A stretch of 5,762 nt of DNA, taken from JBBAEV01 sp041655735 (GTDB taxonomy: Bacteria > Bacillota_I > Bacilli_A > RF39 > UBA660). A program made the position numbers and the translations under genes. How positions within the stretch are numbered: the first letter of the stretch is position 1; each line of letters begins with the position of its first letter. Where the stretch lies: NCBI GenBank assembly GCA_041655735.1, contig JBBAEV010000046.1, forward strand, positions 1-5,762, written 5' to 3'. A model generated the notes under the pieces. The model made no database searches and was not told the origin of the DNA. It saw nothing but the letters and a program-made list of their open reading frames with translations. Positions 1 through 5,647 of this stretch are shown piece by piece.

Positions 1-1158
1 ACCAATAACCTCAGAAATATTAGTTATTCTTCTTTTTCCATCACTTAAACGATCAATATGAACAATAATGTCAATGGCATCAGCAATATATTGTCTAATT
101 GCATCAAGAGGCAAATTATTACTTGATAGTAATAACATTGTTTCTAATCTACTTAAAGAGTCATATGCTGAATTGGCATGGAGGGTAGTAAGTGAACCTT
201 CATGCCCTGTATTCATAGCCTGAAGCATATCAAGCGCTTCTTCCCCTCTAACTTCTCCTACAATAATGCGATCTGGTCTCATTCTTAATGAATTGCGAAG
301 TAAATTTCTAACAGTTACTTCACCCTCACCTTCAATATTATCATTTCTTGTTTCTAATGAAACAACATGAGGTTGACTTAATTTTAATTCAGCTGCATCT
401 TCAATAGTAATAATTCTTTCATTATTTTCAATAAATGAGGATAGTACATTTAATAATGTTGTTTTACCAGTTCCTGTTCCCCCACTTATAATAATATTAA
501 GTTTAGCCTTTACCGCAGCCTCTAAAAATCTAGCCATATATGGAGTTAAATTGCCTGTTCTTAATAAATCATCAATACTAAGCATATCTTCTTTAAATTT
601 TCTAATTGTTAAAATAGGTCCTTTTATTGATAGAGGAGGAATAATGGCATTCACTCTAGAGCCATCTTCTAATCTCGCATCAACCATAGGATTAGAAGCA
701 TCAATATTTCTACCTAATGGTTGAACAATTCTTTCAATTGTTCTTAAAATATGTTCATCATTAATAAAAGAAATGCTATTTTCTTTTATTAATTTACCAT
801 CAACTTCAACATATATATCTTGTGGTCCATTAACCATAATTTCAGTAATATTATCATCTTCTAATAATTCAGCAATTGGACCATAACCATTAACTTCATT
901 TTCAATTAAATTAAATACATGATTACGTTCTAAATTAGTTAAATCATAACCTTCTAATGCTTTATCTATTTCATTATTCATATATGTGGTTAATTTCTCT
1001 TTGTCTCTTATACCAGAATCTATTAGTTTTTTAATTACTTTCTTTCTTATATTATCTAATAATAACTTATCACTAAACACTTCATAATCACTAATATTTA
1101 TTACTTTAGAGGTTTCTTTTTTAATATTAAATACATCACTTAACATCTTCTTTTTCAT
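1..1158 (-). CDS. cpaF: CpaF/TadA-type secretion ATPase of the Tad pilus, 3' end cut off
   Basis: Cytoplasmic hexameric ATPase of the type II/IV secretion superfamily that powers assembly of Flp pili. The 386 visible residues contain an N-terminal helical region (about 1-90), the family N-terminal domain with GYGPIAELL (91-99) and ITEIMVNGP (104-112), and a RecA-like ATPase domain. That domain shows Walker A GGTGTGKTT (226-234), an Asp-box/Walker B region with RPDRIIVGEVRG (294-305) and a His box around HEGSLTTLHA (319-328). The reading runs off the window at SEVIG, a point that in CpaF proteins lies a few tens of residues before the C-terminus. The start at 1158 is preceded by AGAGGGGG about 8 nt upstream; a second Met four codons later is less well placed. 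The start lies inside the end of the upstream ATPase gene (23-nt overlap), which suggests translational coupling. The family assignment is secure; the role in a Tad pilus rests on the neighbours. Confidence 0.97.
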   Translation of the reverse strand, partial: MKKKMLSDVFNIKKETSKVINISDYEVFSDKLLLDNIRKKVIKKLIDSGIRDKEKLTTYMNNEIDKALEGYDLTNLERNHVFNLIENEVNGYGPIAELLEDDNITEIMVNGPQDIYVEVDGKLIKENSISFINDEHILRTIERIVQPLGRNIDASNPMVDARLEDGSRVNAIIPPLSIKGPILTIRKFKEDMLSIDDLLRTGNLTPYMARFLEAAVKAKLNIIISGGTGTGKTTLLNVLSSFIENNERIITIEDAAELKLSQPHVVSLETRNDNIEGEGEVTVRNLLRNSLRMRPDRIIVGEVRGEEALDMLQAMNTGHEGSLTTLHANSAYDSLSRLETMLLLSSNNLPLDAIRQYIADAIDIIVHIDRLSDGKRRITNISEVIG

Positions 1159-1915
1159 TATCGCTACCCCCTCTTAAAATGTTTTTAGTAATGTTCATTA
1201 ACTTAGCAATGTCTTTTTTATAATTAGATTGGATTTTTTTGTTTAAGGTTAAAATTTTTCCCTCTAGAACATATTTATCAATATCTTTAATATAAAAATC
1301 TTTAGAAATGCTGTAATCAATATTAGTACCAATAATGTTTTTTATATCAAAATCAGAAAAGTAATCTTTTCCTGTATCTCTTGATTCATTTAATATAACT
1401 CTATAATTATTTTCTCCTGTTTCATTATAAATCTTTATCATTGATTTAATATTTTTTAAATCAACAGGATCGTTAGTAATAATATATAAGTTAATATCGG
1501 ATTCATCTAAAGCAATTATACTAGAAGCATTAATAATATGGGTGGTATCTATTAAAATCACATCATATTTGTATTTTGAATATTCTATTATTTTAGTAAT
1601 ATACTCACTTTCTATCTTTTTAGCTTCTCTTGGATCGTTAGGAGCACACAAAGTACTAATATATTCATTATAAGGAGCTATATAGTCTTCAAAATTCTTA
1701 TAACGATTATATTTTAAATCATCTACTAAATCATATATATTTTTCTTACAATTAACATTTAATGATAAAGCAACACCACCACTATCTAAATCTAAATCAA
1801 TAATTAATGTTTTCTTTTTTAAAATAGAAAAACACCCTGCAAGATTTAATGTCATAGTGGTTTTACCTACTCCTCCTTTACGAGAGGTAATAGTTACAAT
1901 TTGTCCTTTTCCCAT
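1136..1915 (-). CDS. ParA/MinD-type ATPase, TadZ/CpaE-like, of the Tad locus
   Basis: Deviant Walker P-loop ATPase of 259 residues. It shows the deviant Walker A box KGGVGKTT at 13-20 with the signature Lys13, a DLDLDSGG stretch at 40-47 in the place of the ParA/MinD Walker A' motif, and a Walker B-like VILID at 119-123. Tad loci normally encode one such protein, TadZ/CpaE, which marks the pole or site where the pilus machine assembles. Classical TadZ/CpaE has a receiver-like domain before the ATPase; here the P-loop begins at residue 13, so that domain is absent. The C-terminal stretch (about 228-247) could form an amphipathic helix like the MinD membrane anchor, which is inference. The start at 1915 has AAGGGG 8 nt upstream. 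The gene lies 16 nt after tadE and overlaps cpaF by 23 nt. A chromosome-partitioning ParA is the alternative, but the position between tadE and cpaF argues for the pilus role. Confidence 0.92.
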   Translation of the reverse strand: MGKGQIVTITSRKGGVGKTTMTLNLAGCFSILKKKTLIIDLDLDSGGVALSLNVNCKKNIYDLVDDLKYNRYKNFEDYIAPYNEYISTLCAPNDPREAKKIESEYITKIIEYSKYKYDVILIDTTHIINASSIIALDESDINLYIITNDPVDLKNIKSMIKIYNETGENNYRVILNESRDTGKDYFSDFDIKNIIGTNIDYSISKDFYIKDIDKYVLEGKILTLNKKIQSNYKKDIAKLMNITKNILRGGSDNEKEDVK

Positions 1916-1931
1916 AATATCAACCCCTTAA

Positions 1932-2285
1932 TCACTCTAATAATATAGTTCTAGATATAATTACATCATAAGGATTAGAAAGAATTATATCCAATCCTGG
2001 TGTATATAGTTTTATTTTTGTTTGCAAATCAATAGTTCTTTCACTATTATCATCAATCATAAAAACATTTATGTTATTTTCACTACCATTATTAATAATT
2101 CTTTTTATATCACTATAACTTTTTTCTTTATCAATCATTTCTACAACATCATTCATTTTGCTTTGAAGTTCAACTTTAGTGTAATAAATTCTACCAAAAT
2201 CAACTATTCCAAAAAATATTAATATAAAGATAGGCATTAGTATTATAAATTCAATTAAAGCTTGTCCTTTTTCATTTATTTTCAT
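1932..2285 (-). CDS. tadE: TadE-like minor pseudopilin
   Basis: Small membrane-anchored protein of 117 residues. The N-terminus reads NEKGQALIEF and leads straight into a hydrophobic segment (about 10-29) that ends in the TadE-family signature VDFGR (28-32). TadE/TadF proteins are minor pilin-like subunits cleaved by the Tad prepilin peptidase and needed for Flp pilus assembly. The likely cleavage is after Gly7, leaving Gln8 as mature residue 1 and Glu12 at the conserved +5 position. The rest (about 33-117) is a short polar extracytoplasmic domain without cysteines. The start has AAAGGGG 7-8 nt upstream. It is the first gene after its own predicted promoter and is followed 16 nt later by the TadZ-like ATPase. 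TadF would be an alternative name; the superfamily assignment is well supported. Confidence 0.9.
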   Translation of the reverse strand: MKINEKGQALIEFIILMPIFILIFFGIVDFGRIYYTKVELQSKMNDVVEMIDKEKSYSDIKRIINNGSENNINVFMIDDNSERTIDLQTKIKLYTPGLDIILSNPYDVIISRTILLE

Positions 2286-2316
2286 ATCTATACCCCTTTA
2301 TTATCTACTATAATAA

Positions 2317-2345
2317 ATTATAACAAAGAATAGTGTTTTTAACAA
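2317..2345 (-). promoter_or_regulatory. predicted sigma-A promoter of tadE-tadZ-cpaF
   Basis: On the minus strand there is TTGTTA (2345-2340), a 17-nt spacer and a perfect TATAAT (2322-2317). The -10 is preceded by TGT, which makes an extended -10. The predicted transcription start is near 2310, giving a leader of about 25 nt to tadE. The -35 begins two bases beyond the hairpin that follows flp. Confidence 0.75.
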
Positions 2346-2347
2346 TA

Positions 2348-2369
2348 AAAAGATACTAACGCATCTTTT
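2348..2369 (-). terminator. hairpin after flp, probable (possibly partial) terminator
   Basis: On the minus strand AAAAGATGC, loop GTTA, GTATCTTTT form a 9-bp stem containing one G-U pair, followed by TATTGTT. It begins at the flp stop codon. The stem is AT-rich and the U-tract is interrupted, so termination may be incomplete. It would limit transcription from flp into tadE or stabilise the pilin mRNA. Confidence 0.55.
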
Positions 2370-2574
2370 ATTCTTCTATTTCTTTTTTTATACAAGTCCC
2401 TTCCCCAGCTTTTTCTCCTTCTTGGTATACTTGATTAGATACATTACATCCCATTTCAGTTATTTTGTCTTTTAAATATCCACCAAATATTTTTACTGCA
2501 CCATATACTACAAGAGATATTAATACAATTATTAAAACATATTCTACTAAAGCTTGTCCTTTTTTATCTTTCAT
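2368..2574 (-). CDS. flp: Flp-type major pilin
   Basis: Structural subunit of the Tad/Flp pilus. The sequence begins MKDKKGQALVEY, the classical Flp prepilin signal: a short basic leader ending in Gly6, cleavage before Gln7, and Glu-Tyr at mature positions 5 and 6. A hydrophobic helix (about 8-31) follows, then a polar C-terminal tail. Length is 68 residues (62 mature), normal for the family. I start it at ATG 2574 because AGGTGAT (2585-2579) just upstream matches the 16S anti-Shine-Dalgarno; a GTG three codons earlier at 2583 lies inside that site and would give a 71-residue product. The tail carries Cys43 and Cys61, which could form a disulfide (inference). The gene has its own consensus-like promoter and is followed by a hairpin, fitting abundant separate expression of the pilin. 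Confidence 0.95.
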   Translation of the reverse strand: MKDKKGQALVEYVLIIVLISLVVYGAVKIFGGYLKDKITEMGCNVSNQVYQEGEKAGEGTCIKKEIEE

Positions 2575-2596
2575 ATAAATCACCTATTCTGTATAT

Positions 2597-2625
2597 AGTT
2601 TAAGATAAATTATTAGAATTGTCAA
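2597..2625 (-). promoter_or_regulatory. predicted sigma-A promoter of flp
   Basis: On the minus strand there is a perfect -35 TTGACA (2625-2620), a 17-nt spacer and the -10 TAAACT (2602-2597, 4 of 6 matches). The predicted start is near 2590, just before the AGGTGAT ribosome binding site. It is back to back with the DUF192 promoter; the two -35 boxes are 9 nt apart. Confidence 0.7.
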
Positions 2626-2634
2626 TTTTGTTAA

Positions 2635-2663
2635 TTTACAAACTAAAGACTACATGTTACTAT
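2635..2663 (+). promoter_or_regulatory. predicted sigma-A promoter of the DUF192 gene
   Basis: On the plus strand there is TTTACA (2635-2640, 5 of 6), a 17-nt spacer and TACTAT (2658-2663, 4 of 6) with TGT directly in front, an extended -10. The predicted start near 2670 leaves a leader of about 20 nt containing GAGAGG, 13 nt before the ATG, which is longer than usual spacing. Confidence 0.65.
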
Positions 2664-2689
2664 GAAAAAAGAGAGGATTATTAAAATTT

Positions 2690-2992
2690 ATGAATAATAT
2701 AAAAAACAAAAAATGCAACACCTTCTTTTCTAAGTTTAAAGGATTAATGTTTAAAAGAAATATAAAAGACGGAATATTGCTTTGTAATTGTAATTCAATA
2801 CATACTTTTTTTATGTTTGATAGTATTGATATAGTTATGGTAGATAAAAATAATAAAGTATTGTATTTATATGAAGAATTAAAACCATGGAGAATAATAT
2901 TACCTAAAAAGAAAGTAATGAATACATATGAACTTCCTAAAGGAAGTATAAAAAAACATCATATAAAATTAAATAAAAAGATAGAAGAATAA
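2690..2992 (+). CDS. DUF192 (COG1430/UPF0127) family protein
   Basis: Small protein of 100 residues with the DUF192 pattern throughout: FSKFKGLMFKRNI (13-25), a CNCNSIHTFFM segment (32-42), SIDIVMVDKNNKVL (45-58), LKPWR (64-68) and a closing ELPKGSIKKH (81-90). The family is uncharacterised. Many members elsewhere are secreted, but this one has no signal peptide, so it is probably cytoplasmic. It carries Cys32 and Cys34 as a CxC pair. From memory, DUF192 genes of this IHTFFM type recur beside Tad/Flp pilus loci in Bacillota, and this one is divergent from flp, so a link to the pilus is plausible but is inference. The start is the first in-frame Met; GAGAGG lies rather far upstream. The last codons form half of the terminator shared with obgE. 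Confidence 0.93.
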   Translation: MNNIKNKKCNTFFSKFKGLMFKRNIKDGILLCNCNSIHTFFMFDSIDIVMVDKNNKVLYLYEELKPWRIILPKKKVMNTYELPKGSIKKHHIKLNKKIEE

Positions 2993-3006
2993 GTCTTCTA
3001 TCTTTT
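2976..3006. terminator. bidirectional terminator between DUF192 gene and obgE
   Basis: AAAAGATAGAAGA (2976-2988), loop ATAAG, TCTTCTATCTTTT (2994-3006) form a perfect 13-bp hairpin. On both strands the 3' arm ends in a T-run that continues AT-rich, so it can stop both converging transcripts. It contains both stop codons and the last codons of both genes. Confidence 0.85.
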
Positions 3007-4260
3007 ATATTCAAATTCATATTTAAATATTTTTACTGTATCTCCTTCTTTGGCTCCTAATTTTTCTAATTTTTCATCTACTCCAATATTTCTTAATTTT
3101 TTTAAGAAATAATCTCTTCCTTCGTCAATATCAAAGTTAGTCATTTTATATAATTTAGTTATATAGTCACCTTTTATTTCAAAAGTATTATCATTAATTT
3201 TATTAATAATAAATTTTTCTTCTGGTTGATATTCATATTTAATATAGTTATCATTTATTACTACTTCTTCTTTAGTGTTTTCTAATAATTCTACTATTTT
3301 ATATAATACTGGGGTAAATCCTTCATTCTTAACAGCACTAACTTCATAAATAGGAATATCTTTTACTTTCTTTTTAAATTCAATTAGATTATCTTTTGAT
3401 TTATCTATATCCATTTTATTAGCAATTATTAATTGCGGTTTATTTAATAATTTAGAATTAAATTCTTTAAGTTCATTCTTAATATTTATATAATCTTCAT
3501 AGGGATTTCTTCCTTCAATACCACTCATATCAATAACATGAACTATAACTTTAGTTCTTTCAATATGTTTTAAGAATTGATCACCTAATCCTTCACCTAA
3601 ACTTGCTCCTTTTATTAATCCTGGCAAATCTGCGATTACAAAACCTTTATCTCCTACTTTTACGACACCAAGATTAGGAGTTAGGGTTGTAAAGTGATAT
3701 GCCGCTATCTTAGGTTTGGCACTAGATATCATAGAAATAATAGTGCTTTTACCAACACTAGGCATACCAACTAATCCTACATCAGCAAGTAATTTTAATT
3801 CAACTTTAATTCTTTTTTCTTCTCCAGGTTCCCCTTTTTCAGCAATCTTAGGAGCAGGATTATCATGAGTAGCAAAAGATTTATTACCTCTTCCGCCCCT
3901 TCCCCCTTTAGCGATAATTACTTCTTGATTTGGTTTTGTTAAATCACCAATAATATTATTATTTTCTAAATCTGTAATAATAGTACCAGCAGGCACTTTT
4001 ATTATTATATCTTCAGCGTTTCTGCCATACCTATTATCACCTTCACCGTTTTTACCTTTATTGCCTTTTATTATTCGTTTTATTTTAAAATCTAATAAAG
4101 TATTTAAACCAGTATCTACTTTAAAGATAATGTTGCTACCTCTTCCTCCATTACCTCCCGAAGGACCTCCCATAGGAACATATTTTTCTCTTCTAAAAGC
4201 AGAACAACCGTTTCCACCATCGCCAGCTTTTATTATTATTTCTGCTTCATCTACAAACAT
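2998..4260 (-). CDS. obgE: Obg GTPase (ribosome assembly / stress)
   Basis: Essential GTPase that binds the 50S subunit and links ribosome maturation to growth state. With the start used here it is 420 residues. It has the N-terminal glycine-rich Obg fold (about 1-157, starting MFVDEAEIIIKAGDGGNG), then a G domain with G1 GMPSVGKST (165-173), G2 around TTLTPNLG (191-198), G3 DLPG (211-214), G4 NKMD (281-284) and G5 SA (308-309). A C-terminal OCT domain follows (about 350-412). I start it at ATG 4260 because MFVDEAEI is the universal Obg N-terminus and GGTGAT (4270-4265) lies just upstream; an ATG eight codons earlier has no such support. The start overlaps the upstream gene by 14 nt, so translation is probably coupled. 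Two less usual residues occur: Met for the common Phe in G1, and Lys for the conserved Glu in DLPGLIEGA. Confidence 0.99.
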   Translation of the reverse strand: MFVDEAEIIIKAGDGGNGCSAFRREKYVPMGGPSGGNGGRGSNIIFKVDTGLNTLLDFKIKRIIKGNKGKNGEGDNRYGRNAEDIIIKVPAGTIITDLENNNIIGDLTKPNQEVIIAKGGRGGRGNKSFATHDNPAPKIAEKGEPGEEKRIKVELKLLADVGLVGMPSVGKSTIISMISSAKPKIAAYHFTTLTPNLGVVKVGDKGFVIADLPGLIKGASLGEGLGDQFLKHIERTKVIVHVIDMSGIEGRNPYEDYINIKNELKEFNSKLLNKPQLIIANKMDIDKSKDNLIEFKKKVKDIPIYEVSAVKNEGFTPVLYKIVELLENTKEEVVINDNYIKYEYQPEEKFIINKINDNTFEIKGDYITKLYKMTNFDIDEGRDYFLKKLRNIGVDEKLEKLGAKEGDTVKIFKYEFEYKR

Positions 4261-4900
4261 TTTTATCACCCTTTTTTGCATCATTTTTTTCTGATTTTTT
4301 TATGCCCCAAATTTCGTTTATGTAATCTATATTCCAACGTTTCATTGCTTCTTTTGAAAAAATTTCTTTTTTTCTTTCAGATAACTGTCTATAATTACAT
4401 TGTTTTTCCCACTTTTTATTTATCACATTATTAATAAATTCTTCTTTTGATGTAGCTAATTCTCCAAAATCAACTATAACTCCCATATCGTTTAAAATAC
4501 CTGTATTAACACCAAAGTTAAAACTATTTTCAGCCAGTCCATGTTGTATAAGTCTTTCGTTTACATCAAAAAAATAATTTATTTTTTCTTTAAAGGTTGT
4601 GTCGTCTAAATCTTTATACTCATAAAGCATTTTAACTTTTTCTTGAGTTATGAAAAATTTTGATATTTTTTTTATAGCAAATATTTCTTTTAAAAAATCT
4701 GTATCTTTTATTTTTTTTATTGTTTCAGTATGTTGTTTATATAATCCATATGCTCCTTTTTTAAATTTTCTCTTTGTTTCTAAATCATAGTTGTTAAGCA
4801 TGCTATATGTTATTAAATAAATTGGATAAGCCCATCTAATTTTATATACAATATCTTTTGTGATAATGTTTATTGTCTGCATACCGTATTTTATTTTCAT
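4247..4900 (-). CDS. unrecognised 217-residue protein between rpmA and obgE, weakly kinase-like
   Basis: I cannot name this protein. It is soluble-looking, Lys-rich and mostly helical in appearance, with no convincing membrane span or signal peptide. The start at 4900 has AAAGGCGG about 6 nt upstream, and the gene overlaps obgE by 14 nt, so it is a real, co-expressed gene. The middle recalls the second half of a protein-kinase fold: MLYEYKDLDD (91-100) resembles a hinge region, and HGLAENSFNFGVNTGIL (120-136) followed by VIVDFGEL (141-148) resembles a catalytic loop and DFG strand. There is no glycine loop and no HRD aspartate, so it would be inactive or divergent. From memory, uncharacterised proteins of archaea and candidate phyla share the pattern IDFGEL, then K.W, then a terminal LN..WG, as seen here at 161-200; this is unverified. 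Spo0B occupies this slot in B. subtilis, but I see no Spo0B histidine motif. Confidence 0.8.
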   Translation of the reverse strand: MKIKYGMQTINIITKDIVYKIRWAYPIYLITYSMLNNYDLETKRKFKKGAYGLYKQHTETIKKIKDTDFLKEIFAIKKISKFFITQEKVKMLYEYKDLDDTTFKEKINYFFDVNERLIQHGLAENSFNFGVNTGILNDMGVIVDFGELATSKEEFINNVINKKWEKQCNYRQLSERKKEIFSKEAMKRWNIDYINEIWGIKKSEKNDAKKGDKNVCR

Positions 4901-4930
4901 ATTATTCCGCCTTTTAATTAAAAGTATTTA

Positions 4931-4987
4931 TTATTCTTTTATTAAAGATAATGTTTCTAAATCAATAGCAATATCTACTCTATTCAT
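4931..4987 (-). CDS. 18-codon ORF ahead of the 217-residue gene, possible leader peptide or remnant
   Basis: The ORF encodes MNRVDIAIDLETLSLIKE. The ATG is preceded by GAAGGAG with a 6-nt spacer, the best ribosome binding site in its operon, and by an extended -10 element whose predicted start lies right at that site. It ends 30 nt before the next start, with a separate ribosome binding site for that gene in between. It may be a translated leader peptide or the stump of a longer gene: the DLETLS string recalls DnaQ-type exonuclease N-termini, but 18 residues cannot prove it. Translation is likely; function is unknown. Confidence 0.5.
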   Translation of the reverse strand: MNRVDIAIDLETLSLIKE

Positions 4988-5006
4988 ACTATGCTCCTTC
5001 GATATA

Positions 5007-5015
5007 AGTATAGCA
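5007..5015 (-). promoter_or_regulatory. predicted extended -10 promoter of the sORF-217aa-obgE operon
   Basis: On the minus strand TGC (5015-5013) is directly followed by TATACT (5012-5007), 5 of 6 to TATAAT. No good -35 is seen 16-18 nt upstream, where the rpmA terminator lies, so the TG extension would carry recognition. The predicted start near 5000 gives a nearly minimal leader beginning at the GAAGGAG site. The 148-nt gap 4901-5048 is otherwise filled by the 18-codon ORF and the terminator. Confidence 0.6.
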
Positions 5016-5029
5016 TATTATTAAATAAA

Positions 5030-5056
5030 AAAAATAATAGTATAACTATTATTTTT
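5030..5056 (-). terminator. rho-independent terminator after rpmA
   Basis: On the minus strand AAAAATAATAGT, loop TAT, ACTATTATTTTT form a perfect 12-bp stem whose 3' arm runs into an uninterrupted 8-T tract and then ATTT. It includes the rpmA stop codon. The stem is AT-rich, as expected here. It should separate the L21-Prp-L27 transcript from obgE. Confidence 0.8.
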
Positions 5057-5327
5057 CGTTATAAACACTAACTTGTTTTTTTTCTTTATTAATATTTTCA
5101 AATTTTACAAACCCATCTATAGTTGAAAATAATGTATCATCACTACCACGTTTTACATTACTACCAGGATGCACTTTTGTACCACGTTGGCGATATATAA
5201 TAGATCCTGCTGGTACAAATTGTCCATCTGAAGCTTTAGCGCCTAGTCTTCTACCAGCTGAATCACGTCCATTAGTAGTAGATCCGCCGCCTTTTTTATG
5301 AGCAAACAATTGAATGTTTAATTTCAT
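5049..5327 (-). CDS. rpmA: 50S ribosomal protein L27 with Prp-cleaved leader
   Basis: Large-subunit protein whose N-terminus reaches the peptidyl-transferase centre. The 92 residues start [17 protein letters not shown], then [13 protein letters not shown] and the conserved core with [15 protein letters not shown] (41-55). The first eight residues are the Bacillota leader. Cleavage after Phe8 would give a mature AHKKGGGST end, nearly identical to the E. coli mature AHKKAGGST. The site here is Leu-Phe/Ala rather than the more usual Phe-Phe/Ala. The start at 5327 has an excellent AAAGGAGGAT ribosome binding site, so strong translation is expected. It follows prp by 14 nt and ends inside a terminator hairpin. 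Confidence 0.99.
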   Translation of the reverse strand: MKLNIQLFAHKKGGGSTTNGRDSAGRRLGAKASDGQFVPAGSIIYRQRGTKVHPGSNVKRGSDDTLFSTIDGFVKFENINKEKKQVSVYNEK

Positions 5328-5341
5328 TATTAAATCCTCCT

Positions 5342-5644
5342 TTATATAAACTTTATGTTGTTGGGATAGTCATCCCCTAATTCTTTTAATAAACTAATCA
5401 TATTTAATATTAATTTACTAGTTATCGAATCGTTCTTTACAATAACAATTTTAATTTTATTAGAATTTTCATTGTATTCAATACTGTCCTTATCAATACC
5501 TAATATACCGTTTACAGTAGTAATAACAATACTACTTACAGCTGAACATACTATATCTTTGCCTATTTCGCTATATTCTGCATGTCCGGTAATATTAATT
5601 TCTTTTATATTATTATTATCTTTTTTTAAACTTACTTTAATCAT
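5342..5644 (-). CDS. prp: ribosomal-processing cysteine protease Prp (YsxB family)
   Basis: Cysteine protease that removes the N-terminal leader of L27 during ribosome assembly, essential in Staphylococcus aureus. The 100-residue length is normal. The catalytic pair is visible: His21 in ITGHAEY (18-24) and Cys33 in [12 protein letters not shown] (28-39). It lies between rplU (3-nt gap) and rpmA (14-nt gap), the standard Bacillota arrangement that places the protease next to its substrate, and the substrate in this window does carry the leader. The ribosome binding site is weak (AAAGAG about 10-12 nt upstream), so translation is probably coupled to rplU. Confidence 0.97.
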   Translation of the reverse strand: MIKVSLKKDNNNIKEINITGHAEYSEIGKDIVCSAVSSIVITTVNGILGIDKDSIEYNENSNKIKIVIVKNDSITSKLILNMISLLKELGDDYPNNIKFI

Positions 5645-5647
5645 ATA

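Noticed and set aside
2022..2222. 66-codon plus-strand ORF
   Set aside because: It lies wholly antisense to tadE, is low complexity and rich in Ile/Asn/Phe, and resembles no protein family.
2575..2583. GTG start for flp three codons upstream
   Set aside because: The GTG is part of the AGGTGAT ribosome binding site that serves ATG 2574, and it has no site of its own.
2662..2697. 11-codon ORF overlapping the DUF192 start, possible leader peptide
   Set aside because: Its ATG falls inside the predicted -10 box, upstream of the likely transcription start, and it has no ribosome binding site.
4261..4284. Eight-residue N-terminal extension of Obg
   Set aside because: Obg proteins start at MFVDEAEI, and the ribosome binding site sits just upstream of that Met.
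4061..4294. 77-codon plus-strand ORF
   Set aside because: Antisense to the glycine-rich start of obgE; the Pro-rich stretch is only the reverse complement of Gly codons.
4247..4900. Spo0B, expected at this position from B. subtilis
   Set aside because: No Spo0B-like helical hairpin with the phosphorylated His motif is visible; length and motifs differ.
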